From contig JACVTC010000008.1 in NCBI GenBank assembly GCA_016946835.1, forward strand, positions 1,450,001-1,514,000: a stretch of 64,000 nt of DNA, in the 5' to 3' direction. Made by a program: the position numbers and the translations under genes. This DNA is from Neocallimastix lanati (nom. inval.). Its lineage: Eukaryota; Neocallimastigomycota; Neocallimastigomycetes; Neocallimastigales; Neocallimastigaceae. Below the pieces are notes generated by a model. That model was not told the DNA's origin. It worked only from the letters and a program-made list of their open reading frames with translations, and did no database searches. Below, one piece after another: positions 14,626-29,375 of this stretch. Within the stretch, counting starts at the first letter, position 1. Each line of letters starts with the position of its first letter.

Positions 14626-15366
14626 TTAGAAGAGTACGATAGCAAGTAAAGCAACGAGTGAGATAGTAGAGGAAATAGCCTTAAGAGTAGTAGCACTACT
14701 TTCAGTGTTAGCATTAGCAGCAGCAGTAGCACTTGGAGCAGCAGCTGATTCAGTAGTAGTGATGTTAACACCAGCAAGTTTAGCAACTTCTTCACACTTT
14801 TTGTTTTTGAAGTCTTCAAGAATAGCATCATATTCTGGAGGAACAATACTATTAACATCTTGACCCTTAGCAGTACTGTAAGCCTTAGTAACACCAATAA
14901 GTTTAACTAATCTATCGTTACATTCATCCTTTTTACAATCTTCAAGGAAAATACTTAATTCTTCTTGAGTTGGTTGATCTAAAGATCTTTCACCCTTAAT
15001 ACCACTGTTTTGTTTTAATAAGTAAGAACTAAGTGGACATTGGTTACCATCCTTATCAGTAACACAGTAAGCTAAGTAACCAATTCTAGCAGTGTAAATT
15101 AAGTTTGCTAATTCCTTATCATTTTCATCATTAATGTCACAACTAGTGGTAGTGACACCAGCATCAGCAACAAATGACTTACAACCATCTTTCTTTAAAC
15201 TTTCACAAAATTCTTGCATAGTTTCTGGTTTAGTTACATCTGGGAAATTTTTTATTTCAGCTACACAAGAACCATATTTAGCAGATTCAAGCATACATTT
15301 TATACTTAAACCTAAAGCATTAGTAATAGCTAAAGCTAAAACACTTCCGTAAGCAAAGAATTTCAT
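14626..15366 (-). CDS. secreted Cys-rich protein, probable GPI anchor
   Basis: 246 residues with the layout of a fungal cell-surface protein. There is a signal peptide at 1-20 (MKFFAYGSVLALAITNALGL). A mature domain carries ten cysteines (24, 34, 54, 62, 76, 101, 110, 144, 149, 191), an even number consistent with five disulfides. A Ser/Thr/Ala spacer follows (about 203-228), with one N-glycosylation sequon at Asn201. The C-terminal hydrophobic segment (about 231-246) has no charged tail, the usual GPI-attachment signal. No known domain is recognised. The two similar halves (around Cys54-Lys-Cys62 and Cys144-Cys149) may indicate an internal duplication, but I could not confirm it. GC content is clearly higher than the flanks and the frame is open throughout, so it is a real gene. 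Function is unknown; a wall or adhesion role is only an inference. Confidence 0.85.
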   Translation of the reverse strand: MKFFAYGSVLALAITNALGLSIKCMLESAKYGSCVAEIKNFPDVTKPETMQEFCESLKKDGCKSFVADAGVTTTSCDINDENDKELANLIYTARIGYLAYCVTDKDGNQCPLSSYLLKQNSGIKGERSLDQPTQEELSIFLEDCKKDECNDRLVKLIGVTKAYSTAKGQDVNSIVPPEYDAILEDFKNKKCEEVAKLAGVNITTTESAAAPSATAAANANTESSATTLKAISSTISLVALLAIVLF

Positions 15367-15902
15367 TTTTATCTTATTTTTATTTAATTTATTAACAAAA
15401 AAAAAAGTCGTTTCTAATAAACTTTATATTTATTTTAAAGTATTTATTTTGAATTTTTATTTTTTTTTTTAATTGTTCGTCTTTATTTTATATAAAAACT
15501 ATTTACAGATTATATTGCTAATATAAAGTAAAAAAAAAAAAGTAAAAAATGAAAAAAATTATAAAAAAAAAAGATTTTTAAAAATTTATATTTATATCTA
15601 AAAAAAAAAAAAAAATTTAAAAAAAATTTATATTAATTCAATTAAATTATATATATTAACAATATATTCATAATATATTATATATTAAATATTTTAATTT
15701 TTTATTGAGGCAAAACTTAAAATCCTCATTTTGAATTAAAAAAAATATACATATATTATATTTTATATATTATAATCAATTAAATGCATTATATTCAAAT
15801 ATATATCTTATATATATCTAACGTATTTCATATTTATCATATATACATATCATATATATATCATATCTGAATTTCCGTATCAATTTATTAATATATAAAG
15901 GA
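15367..15902. other. AT-rich intergenic region
   Basis: Probable promoter side of the secreted-protein gene. Only A/T homopolymers and TA-rich DNA; nothing recognised. Confidence 0.5.
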
Positions 15903-16340
15903 ATAAATAAATAATAAATAATAAATAATGGAATAATGGAATAATAAATAATAAATAATAATAAATAATTAATAATAAATAAATAATAAATAATAAATAA
16001 AAGAGTATTTATTAATAAATAATAAAAAATAAATAATAAATAATAAATAATAAATTATAAAATAATAAATAATAAATAATAAATAATAAATAATAATAAA
16101 TAATTAATAATAAATAAATAATAAATAATAAATAAAAGAGTATTTATTAATAAATAATAAATAATAAATAATAAATAATAAATAATAAATAATAAGTAAT
16201 AAATAATAAATAATAAATAATAAGTAATAAATAATAAATAATAAATAATAAATAATAAATAATAAATAATAAATAATAAATAATAAATAATAAATAATAA
16301 ATAATAAATAATAAATAATAAATAATAAATAATAAATAAT
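15903..16340. repeat. heptamer satellite (TAATAAA)n with higher-order copy
   Basis: About 440 bp of TAATAAA units. A segment ending in an AAAGAGTATTTATTAATAAA interruption occurs twice, at about 15952-16024 and 16090-16162, giving a higher-order period of about 138 bp. It pairs with the opposite-strand array at 16856-17270. Confidence 0.9.
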
Positions 16341-16558
16341 TGAATAAATATTAAATATTAAATAAATAATGTTTAGTAAATATTATTCTTAATAAAAACG
16401 CTAAAATAAAATTTTTTAAATTCTAATAAAGAAAATTCTTTATTCTAACTACAATGATATGCTATAATGATATATTTTATTTATTTAGCTATTTATTTAT
16501 CCATTTAATAATTAACAATAAACAAACAATATGTTTTTTTTTTTTTTTATTTCTGGTG

Positions 16559-16745
16559 TGTACCTTTGTGGGAATATTAAGATAGTCACAACACTTTTAT
16601 AAAGGCAGAAAAGTCACCACAGGATGACCTTACTGAGCATTCAACATTGGGGCTCTGACATGTATATTGCAGCTGAGAATTTTCTAGTATGCTTTTTCTC
16701 GGAGTGCTTCTCCAGTTCCTAACTTTCCCTTGAAGTGAGGTGTGT
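16559..16745 (+). repeat. dispersed repeat copy A (possible solo LTR)
   Basis: An island of normal base composition between two satellite arrays. It aligns over about 185 bp with the reverse complement of 19397-19594. Both start TGTACC and share GGAATATTAAG, ACAACACTTT, CTCTGACATGTATATT and TTCCTAAC in the same order. The two copies differ at roughly a quarter of positions by eye. The TG start suggests a solo LTR, but no matching retrotransposon body is in the window. Confidence 0.6.
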
Positions 16746-16855
16746 ATAACTAAACCCATGAATAAATGCATAAATGTCAGAAAGATTGCAATTTTCTTGA
16801 ATATATCAACAAGAATGCATGAAATCATAAATAACAAGAGAATTAATATTTATTA

Positions 16856-17270
16856 TTCAATTATTTATTATTTATTATTTATTATTTATTATTTATTATT
16901 TATTATTTATTATTTATTATTTATTATTTATTATTTATTATTTATTATTTATTATTTATTATTTATTATTTATTATTTATTATTTATTATTTATTATTTA
17001 TTATTTATTATTTATTATTTATTATTTATTATTTATTATTTATTATTTATTATTTATTATTTATTATTTATTATATATTATTTATTATTTATTATTTATT
17101 ATTTATTATTTATTATTTATTATTTATTATTTATTATTTATTATTTATTATTTATTTATTTATTATTCAATTATTTATTATTTATTATTTATTATTCAAT
17201 TATTTATTATTTATTATTTATTACTAATTATTTATTATTTATTATTTATTATTCCATTATTCAATTATTA
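16856..17270. repeat. heptamer satellite (TTATTTA)n
   Basis: About 415 bp of TTATTTA units, the reverse-complement type of the array at 15903-16340. Because 7 is not a multiple of 3, translation gives a meaningless IIYYLLF repeat. Confidence 0.9.
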
Positions 17271-17604
17271 ATAAAATCTATCAATAACTGATATTTAGGA
17301 GTTTTATATATTAAATTTTATTTTGAATCTATTTTATATTCATTACATTTTTAATATTTTATTTCATATATTATTTATATTAAACTTTTTTATTGGTGTT
17401 AATTATTAAAAAATGTTAATTCTATTTAATATTATAAATAATATTAATAAAATTAATTATTCATTTTAATAAATAAATAAATAAATAAGTAAATAATTTT
17501 TTATTACTCCATAAAATGTCTTTTAATACAAAAGATAATAATGAAGATAAACTATACTAAAATATAAAATATAAATATTTTCATATTAAATTAGTTCAAT
17601 ATAT
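17271..17604. other. AT-rich intergenic region
   Basis: Nothing recognised apart from A/T-rich low-complexity DNA. Confidence 0.5.
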
Positions 17605-17835
17605 AAAAATGAAAACCATTTGAAATTGTTTAAAAAAGAAAAATAAGAAAAAAAGTAAAATAAGAAAAAATAAAGAAAGTCTTTTTTTTTTTTTTTGAAA
17701 CATATAAAAATGGCTTGAATAATAATTAAAAAAAAAAAGTTAAAAAAAAATTAAAAAAAAAAAAAAAAAGTTTATATTAATTTGAAAGTTTTTGATCTTT
17801 TTTTTAATTATTATTCAAGCCATTTTTATATGCTT

Positions 17836-17872
<37 letters not shown>

Positions 17873-17947
17873 CTTTCTTTATTTTTTCTTATTTTATTTT
17901 TTTTCTTATTTTACTTTTTTAAACAATTTCAAATGGTTTTCATTTTT
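17605..17947. repeat. long inverted repeat (hairpin)
   Basis: Left arm about 17605-17735 and right arm about 17803-17947 are near-perfect reverse complements. AATGAAAACCATTTGAAATT pairs with AATTTCAAATGGTTTTCATT, and ATATAAAAATGGCTTGAATA pairs with TATTCAAGCCATTTTTATAT. The spacer is about 70 bp. The arms differ mainly in homopolymer length and one or two substitutions. If transcribed it would form a stem of about 120 bp. Confidence 0.85.
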
Positions 17948-18826
17948 GTTGTTTAATGAAATACCTTTGAGATGAATAATAAACATAAAATTTAAATTAA
18001 AACTATTCGTATTCATATTTATATTCCTATCTATTGTTGTTATTGTTAATACGCATGTTCAAATGTGTTAAATTTCTTATAATTACAGTAATAATAATCT
18101 TAAATAAAATTGTAAATATATAATTGTAAAAGAATTTATTTAATAATAATAAAAACTTTATATTCATCATTTGTTTTAATTTTATATGTTTATTCTGTAT
18201 TATTAATAGCACATTCCATAAAAAAAATGTTTGGCAAAATAAAATATAATAAAATAAAAATAAAAGTAAAAGTAAAATAAATATAATTAATAATATATAA
18301 ATAAATAAATTTTTTAATTAATTAATTATATATTATAAATTAGAATTAAAAAAAATAAAAATAAAAAATACACCAAGAAATTTTAATACTTAATTATTCA
18401 TTTATGATCCCTTTAAGAAAATTAATAATTATTAATATATTAATTATATTAAATAATTTATGGTAATCAATATATGAATAAATAATCCTTTTATTTTATA
18501 TATATAGTTTTTTTATTTTTTTTAATAACAAAATAATTAAAACAAAAAACAAAAAACAAAAAATAAAAAATAAAAAAATTAAAAATTAGTAATTGCCTAT
18601 TATCTATGTTTTATTAATTAAATATAATTATTAAATATTATTAAATATTATTAAATATTATTAAATATTATTAAATATTATTAATTATTTATTTATATTT
18701 CAATTACATAAATTAATGTATAGTTAACATAAATTCATTGGGGATTTTTGCAAATGAAATTTTTTTATTTAAAAATTATTTTCAACTTTGGTTTTCCTCA
18801 TAAGAGGTTTTATGGAATTTGATGGT
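17948..18826. other. AT-rich intergenic region
   Basis: No gene. Holds a tandem 10-mer (TTATTAAATA)n at about 18628-18684. Confidence 0.5.
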
Positions 18827-19409
18827 TAGGGTTACATTTAGTAATTAGAAATATGGCTTATAAAATTTAACGAACCACATATTTAATTTTTTTAAATAAT
18901 TGTAAATAAATAAATAAAACTAAATTAATAAAATAAATATAAATGAGTTAATTTTTTTTTTTTTAACATCAAAAAAAATTTTCTCAATAGCACTTTATTT
19001 ATAATTGTTACCTTAAAAAAAAAAAATAAAAATAAATAAATAATTAAACACTAAATAAAATAAATAATAAAAAAATAAATTAAATAAATAATAAATTTTA
19101 AAAAAATTAATATATTTTATTTTTAGCCATTAAAAAATGGAAAAAAATCTGTATAAAGTGAAGCAAATAGAGGAAAAGAACAAATTATTATAAATAAAAA
19201 ATATAAATATTATTAATATCTTTAAAATTAAGTATTGTTTATAAAAATATAAATTTTTAAAATTGAATATTATATTATTTTATTATATATATATTAAATA
19301 TTTATTTATTTAATATAATTTAAGTCACTCATACATAATTTTTTTTTATATGGATACGCCATATTTATATAAAGCCACGTTCCGAAATTCAACTCTCCTG
19401 CCAAGAGTT
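18827..19409. mobile_element. TIR element-like repeat, copy 1 (empty-site copy)
   Basis: The right part (about 18885-19405) aligns with 48040-48758, sharing the blocks ATAATTGTAAATAAATAAAT, ACTTTATTTATAATTGTTAC, AATAGAGGAAAAGAACAAAT and the end AAAGCCA(C/A).TTCCGAAAT. The ends are weakly inverted: GGGTTACATTT..ATATGGCTTATAAA on the left against the reverse complement of the right end, GGAGAGTTGAATTTCGG..TGGCTTTATA. No open frame is present, so it would be non-autonomous. Unlike the 48-kb copy it lacks the nested insertion at its TTAAATATTTATTT position (about 19294-19307). Confidence 0.5.
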
Positions 19410-19594
19410 AGGAATTGGAGGGTATTCCAAGAAAAAGTGTACTAGATTATTCTCAGTAATAATATACATGTCAGAGAACCAATATTAAATACTTAGTAAG
19501 GCTGTTCATCAAGGATATTATCTATCTATACAAAGTGTTGTTACTACCTTAATATTCCTACTGCCCTTGATGTGGGGGCTGAAACTAGGGTACA
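19397..19594 (-). repeat. dispersed repeat copy B (possible solo LTR)
   Basis: Reverse-complement counterpart of 16559-16745 (TGTACC start at 19594, CCTAACTC end near 19405). It abuts or slightly overlaps the right end of the TIR-like element at 18827-19409. Confidence 0.6.
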
Positions 19595-20087
19595 TAAAAA
19601 AAAAAAACATTTCTAAATTTTTCAAATTTAAATTATTTATATTATAATATCAAGAATGTATCATTTAAGACTAAAATATTTATTCATTTCTTCTTTCTGA
19701 ATTATTATAAGGCAAAAAAAAAAAAATAAATAAAATAAAAACCCTTCAGTCATTTTTATTTTTATGATAATTAAACTATAAAAACCTACTACATAATAGG
19801 AAATATTTTGTTATGTTTTTCTATGATAATGATAAAAAAAAAAAAAAGTAAGGATCTACTACAAAGATATGATGTGTTTTGGTGAATTTTGATGTATTTG
19901 ATAGTGATAATAATAATTGATAGGACCTAAATGGAATGGATTTTAATACTACCTAAATCTGATACATATTTTTAAATGACCAATATCATAATAAATTCCA
20001 AACCTCATCAAGCCAAGAAAAAAATTATGAAAAAAGAGACGTACTATTGTCACTAAAAATTCTCAAAATTCAATGATATAAATAAAA

Positions 20088-20119
<32 letters not shown>

Positions 20120-20662
20120 TTTTGGAATAAAGTTACTTCACAAATAAAGAAGTTGATCAATTAATTATTAGTGATCATTGTAAAGAGTTTATTATTTGAT
20201 TTATGTAAATTCGATATTTACATTAAAAAGTGTTGAATAAAAATTTAAAATTGCACAAAACCTTCAAATTTATTTATATATACATATATATTATTTATAT
20301 TATATATAATCAACATTTTTATGTGGAATATTTAATGTAAAAATAATAATTATAAAAAATATAAATTTATATATTTGTATATGTATGTACTAATATAGTA
20401 TATATATATTTGAATTAGAAATCATAATTAAAAAGCAAAAAAAAAATTTTTTTTTTTATTAAATTTAAAAATATTTAATTATATAAAAAAATTAAATTCT
20501 TTTAAGATTTTTTAAATAAATAATTTTTATTTTATTTTAGTTATTTAATTTTACAACATAAAAAAAAAAAAAGAGGAGAAATTTTATTGTTATTATAATT
20601 AGTATAATATATATTTATAATTTATATATATATATAATATAATTTTTTTTGTTAATAATGAT
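19595..20662. other. intergenic region upstream of ADAT1
   Basis: About 19840-20080 has fewer homopolymers than its surroundings but no open frame or recognisable domain in any reading. Poly-A at 20088-20115. The final 100 bp are the ADAT1 leader. Confidence 0.5.
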
Positions 20663-24818
<4,156 letters not shown>

Positions 24819-26858
24819 AGGGAAGGAAAAGAAAGGAAAGGAAAGGAAAAGAGAGGTAATAAAGAAGAAAGAGGAAAGGAAGGAGAAAAGATAGAAAAAG
24901 AAAAATATTAAAAAATAAATTAATAAAAAAAAAATAAAAATAATAATAAAAAAAAAACTTGTAAATACATTAATAATAATATAACATAGATAAATAAAAT
25001 TTACGTTTTATTATTATTTATTTTATATACATATACTTCTTTATTTAAAATATTAATTAATGATTATTTTTAATCCTTGTTGATTTTTATTGAATGTTCA
25101 TTTAATTTTATTCAATATATTTATATTATACCTTTTATTTTATTATATTTTATTGTTGTTGTTTTTCTATAAAATAAATGTAATAAAAAAAAAATTTTTT
25201 TTTTTTTATAATTATTTTTAATAATAGTATTAAATTGAAATAAATAAAAAAAAAAATAATAAAAATAAAAACAATGAGATTTTCATATAAAAACATGCAA
25301 ATAAAAATAAAACAAATTTATGTTTTTTTTTTTTTTTTTTTTTTTTTATTTTTTTAAATTTTAATTCTTTATTTTTTTATATTATTTATTTTTTTTATAT
25401 TATTTATTTACAATATTTATTATTTACAATATTTTTAAATAAATATAAATAGTTTTGATTGTTTTTGAAAAATGGGATAATATATAATACAATATTTAAT
25501 TTATATTATTTATATCTATTTAAACTGTTCAAAATTTTTATGTATTATAATATTTTAAAATTTTAATTAAATTCTATTGGATAAAAATCGTAAATTTTAA
25601 TTATTATTAAATTTTTTTATTTAAAAAATTATTTTTATTTATTAATCAATTATTTATCAGTTAGTAAAAAAAAAAGTAAAAAAAAAAAGTATTAATAAAG
25701 AAATTCCTTATATAATAGAAAGAAAAACAAAAGTTATTTCTTTTAAAATATTATAAAATTATATGTAGAATTTCTAGTTATTAATACTAATAAAAAGTAA
25801 AAAGAAAAAAAAAAAAAACTATAAAATTATATGCAGAATATCTAGTTATTAACACTAAGAATTAAAAGTAAAAAAAAAAAAATTAACTATTTCTATATAT
25901 ATATCAATAAAAAATAAATAAATTTTAATAAATTATATTTTTTATTATTAGTACTTTTATATTTAACCTTAAGAGATTGAACATTAAAAGTTTTAAATAA
26001 AACTTTTAAAAAAAATATCCTGTAATTTATTATATAAATGTTTTTTTTTTTAAAAAAAAAAATATGTATTTATTTTAAAATTTAATTATTCATATTTTTT
26101 ATATTGAAAAAAGTAAAATAAATTAAAATTTTTTTTTTAATTATATGAATTAATAAAATCTAAATATATTCTTTTATTTGTATTTTGAGAAAAAGTGAAA
26201 TAAAAAATTAATTATTTTATATAAAATAAATATTTTATTTAATAAATTGTATAATAGAAATTAAATTAATTTAAAGTTTACATAGACATTTTATTGAAAA
26301 AATACTTTAGAATAATTATTATTAATGTAAAAATAAGAAATTAAAAAAAAAAAAAAAAAAAATTATTAAAATATCATAGTACAAAAAAATAAAAATAAAG
26401 TCATATTGATGTTTTATTTTGAAAATACAAAAATATAAGTAAAAAGAAATAAAATTTTATTATTTTTTTACTTTTTAAAGCACTCAACTAAAAATAAAAA
26501 GAAATAAAACAAAATATTTTTTATTTTTTAATATTTTCATTTTTTATTTTTTATTTTTAATTTTATTTATTTACAATAGTTATTATTTACAATATTTTAA
26601 AATAAATTAATAGCTAAATAATTATAAATAGTTATGATAGTTTTTAAAAATGGTATAATAAATAATACAATATTTAATTTATATCATTTATATCTATATA
26701 AACTTAAGTATTCTTTTAAAATTAAAATTTTTAATTTCAAAATTGGATATAAAATTAATATATTAAATAATATTAAATAATATATTACTTAAAATTTTGT
26801 GATAGATATATTATTTAATATTATTAAAATTTATTTATGATATCTAAAGTTAGAAATT
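24819..26858. other. intergenic: ADAT1 3' side and start of Hsp20 array flank
   Basis: The first 100 bp (AGG/AAAGG-rich) are the ADAT1 3' region. About 25480-26040 contains an Hsp20-spacer-like stretch (two TAGTTATTAA.ACTAA copies at about 25778 and 25832). From about 26170 to 26850 it is almost identical to 31300-31980, the 3' flank of Hsp20 copy 3. So the array's duplicated DNA begins near 25.4 kb. Confidence 0.6.
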
Positions 26859-27548
26859 TTATTGAATTTGAATAGAATGCTTATGTTCATTCTTTTGAGG
26901 TTCCATCTTTTTAAGAGTAACTTCTAAAACACCATTTTCCATTTTGGCTTGAATATTATTAATATCAGCATTTTCAGGAATACTAAATGATCTTGAAAAT
27001 TTACCATAACTACATTCTATTCTACTATATTTCTTATTATTTTCTTCCTTTTTATTTTCTTTTTGTTCTTCCTTTATGGTTTCTTTATTTTCATTGGCAT
27101 CTTTTGTGGCATTTTTATCTTTAGTAGAATCCTTATTAGATTGCTTATTAGAATCTTTTTTAGAGTTCTTATCAGAGTCATCAATAATAGTTTCTCTTTC
27201 ACCTGAAATAGTTAAAACACGATCATCATCTGAAAGTTCCATTTTAACTTGATCCTTATTCATACCTGGTAAATCCGCATGAATATAATAATTATTTTTA
27301 TCTTCACTCAAATTAATCTTTGGACTGAAATCAACAGCTTTGAATACATCACTATTGAATGTCTTAGAAATTTGATTTTCCAAATTCTTAACTGGATTAT
27401 ATGATAAATATGAATAAGGATATAAAGAAGGGAAAGTAATCAAAGGATGATTAAAAAATTCATTTTCAATGTCGTTGAAAAATGAATCTCCTAATAAAGA
27501 ATTATTTCTTCTCATAGATAAAGGATGTTCGCGAATGAATAAAGACAT
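26859..27548 (-). CDS. small heat shock protein Hsp20, copy 1
   Basis: 229 residues. Hsp20 proteins are ATP-independent chaperones that hold unfolding proteins as oligomers. The N-terminal arm (1-72) is Phe/Tyr/Pro-rich (FPSLYPYSYLSYNPV). The alpha-crystallin domain starts at VDFSPKINLSED (about 73) with YYIHADLPGMNKDQVKMEL and LTISGERE, is interrupted by a Lys/Asp/Ser/Asn-rich insert (about 120-170), and resumes with YSRIECSYGKFSRSFSIPEN and the hallmark ENGVLEVTL. The tail ends HKHSIQIQ, an I-x-I motif that docks on neighbouring subunits. Typical family members have only a few residues where the insert lies. This copy lacks the DLEN repeat near residue 28 and reads EDKNN at 83. It is a near twin of copy 10 (54160-54885), flanks included. 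Intronless. Confidence 0.95.
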   Translation of the reverse strand: MSLFIREHPLSMRRNNSLLGDSFFNDIENEFFNHPLITFPSLYPYSYLSYNPVKNLENQISKTFNSDVFKAVDFSPKINLSEDKNNYYIHADLPGMNKDQVKMELSDDDRVLTISGERETIIDDSDKNSKKDSNKQSNKDSTKDKNATKDANENKETIKEEQKENKKEENNKKYSRIECSYGKFSRSFSIPENADINNIQAKMENGVLEVTLKKMEPQKNEHKHSIQIQ

Positions 27549-28227
27549 TTTTTTTGTTTGTTTGCTATTGTTTGTTTTATTAATTATTTTTTTTTGTAGT
27601 TTTTGTTTATTAAATTGTTTTTAATAATAAGCGAATTTTCTTATTTTTTTATTAAAGCGTTTAATATAATTTAAATATTTATTATTTATATTTTTAAATA
27701 TAAAAAATTTAATGAAGAAAATATTTTTAATCGAGGAGATGAATGTTATTTATACTTTTTTTCAAAATCATATTTAAAAAATAATATCTATTATCTTTGA
27801 TAATAAAGTTTTCTAGTAATTCTTTTTAATAAAGAATACATTGATTATAAAAAAATTTAATCTTTATGAAAGATAATAATTTTTTTTTTCATTTATTAAA
27901 TTAATTTCTACAAATTTCTACATTTTCTATTTATTCTATATTTTTAATGTAATGTATTATTGTTATAAAAAATTATAATGTAATTAATAAATTTTAAAAT
28001 TTTAATTAATATTTATTGGATAAAATTCGATAATTTTAATTAATATAAATTTTTTTTTTTGTTTAAATTATTCCATTAATTAATTATTTATTAATTAATA
28101 ATTTATCCATTAGAAAAAAAATATTTATAAAATATTCCTTTCATAATAGAAAGAAAATATATATATATATTACTTTTTAAAAAATTATGAAATTAAATAT
28201 AGAATATATAGTTATTAACACAGAATC

Positions 28228-28262
<35 letters not shown>

Positions 28263-28960
28263 CAATTTCTATGTTTATATCAATAAAAATTAAATAAACT
28301 TTAATAAATTATATCATATTTTGTTATTTTTTATTTAACCATAAGAAATTGAATATTAAAAATTTTATATAGAACTTTTAAAAAAAAATATGTTGTAATT
28401 AATTATTTTTTTTTTAAAAAAAGTATATATATTTATTTTAAAATTTAATTATTCCTACTTTTTATATATGTAAATATATATAAAATAAAAATATAAAATA
28501 TTTTTTTATATTATATGAATTAATAAAATCTAAACATATCCTTTTATTTGTATTTTGAGAAAAAAATATAATAAAAATTGAAAACTTTTGTGTTGTTCTT
28601 TTTCACTTTATTAATCGATAGTTTTTTTAATATAAAAATATAAAATATTATTAAAAACAATAAAGATTGTAATATGCAATTAACTTCTAAAAGAAATTTT
28701 TATTTTATGTTATTATATATATATATAATTCTTTATCATTACAATTAAAAAATAAAAAGTTAGCTATTTTTATTAATTAAATATTATATATAATAATTTT
28801 TAAAATAAAAATTAAAGCCATAAAAATAAAATGCCAGAGAATAATTATTATTAATGCAAAAATGAATAATTAAAAAAAAATAATTATTAAAATAATAAAC
28901 AAATAAAAATAGAATATATTAATATAATTTATATAAAAATATGCAAATAAAAATAAAATT
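26860..28960. repeat. segmental duplication, left copy
   Basis: Gene 1 with its promoter and spacer matches 54160-56255 almost base for base in the same orientation. The two copies differ by homopolymer lengths, a few substitutions and the linker-coding part of the gene. It is the most recent-looking duplication in the array. Confidence 0.85.
27747..27822 (-). promoter_or_regulatory. Hsp20 copy 1 core promoter
   Basis: TATAAATA at 27754-27747, about 200 nt before the ATG. Upstream of it are the paired GATA-like palindrome TATTATC-TTT-GATAATA (27789-27805) and the block GAATTACTAGAAAACTTTAT (to 27822) found in all 13 copies. The block has GAA modules but not the exact spacing of a canonical heat shock element. 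Confidence 0.6.
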
Positions 28961-29375
28961 AAATAAAATATTATTTCTTTTATATTTTTAATTTTTTATT
29001 ATTTAAAACACACAAATAAGATAAAAAGAAATAAAACCTCATTATTTTTTTATTTTTTTATTTTATTTTTTTATTTATTTATTTACATTATTAATTATTT
29101 ACAAAATTTTAAAATAAATTAATAGCTAAATAATTATAAATAGTTATGATAGTTTTGAAAATGGTATAATAAATAATATAATATTTAATTTATATTATTT
29201 ATTCTATTTAATTAAACTTAAGTATTATTTTAATATCAAAATTTTTAATTTCAAAATTGGTTAAAAAATATATATATTAAATAATATTAAATAATATATT
29301 ACTTAAAATTTATGATAGATATATTATTTAATATTATTAAAATCTATTTATATATGATTTCAAAAGTTAGAAAAT
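27823..29375. other. spacer between Hsp20 copies 2 and 1
   Basis: Poly-A at 28229-28261. The right end (about 29040-29375) is the conserved Hsp20 3' flank, with the block ATAGCTAAATAATTATAAAT. No other gene. Confidence 0.6.

Noticed and set aside
14568-14897. Leu/Val-rich minus frame overlapping the secreted protein
   Set aside because: Out-of-frame shadow of the Ser/Ala-rich 3' part of the real gene.
16740-17291. 183-codon open frame with IIYYLLF repeats
   Set aside because: A translated TTATTTA heptamer satellite; 7-bp units give a 7-residue pseudo-repeat with no biological signal.
19840-20080. Possible exon upstream of ADAT1
   Set aside because: Stops in all frames on both strands and no family resemblance.
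27802-27822. Canonical heat shock element
   Set aside because: GAA and TTC modules are present, but spacing is 9 rather than 10 between like modules; reported only as a conserved block.
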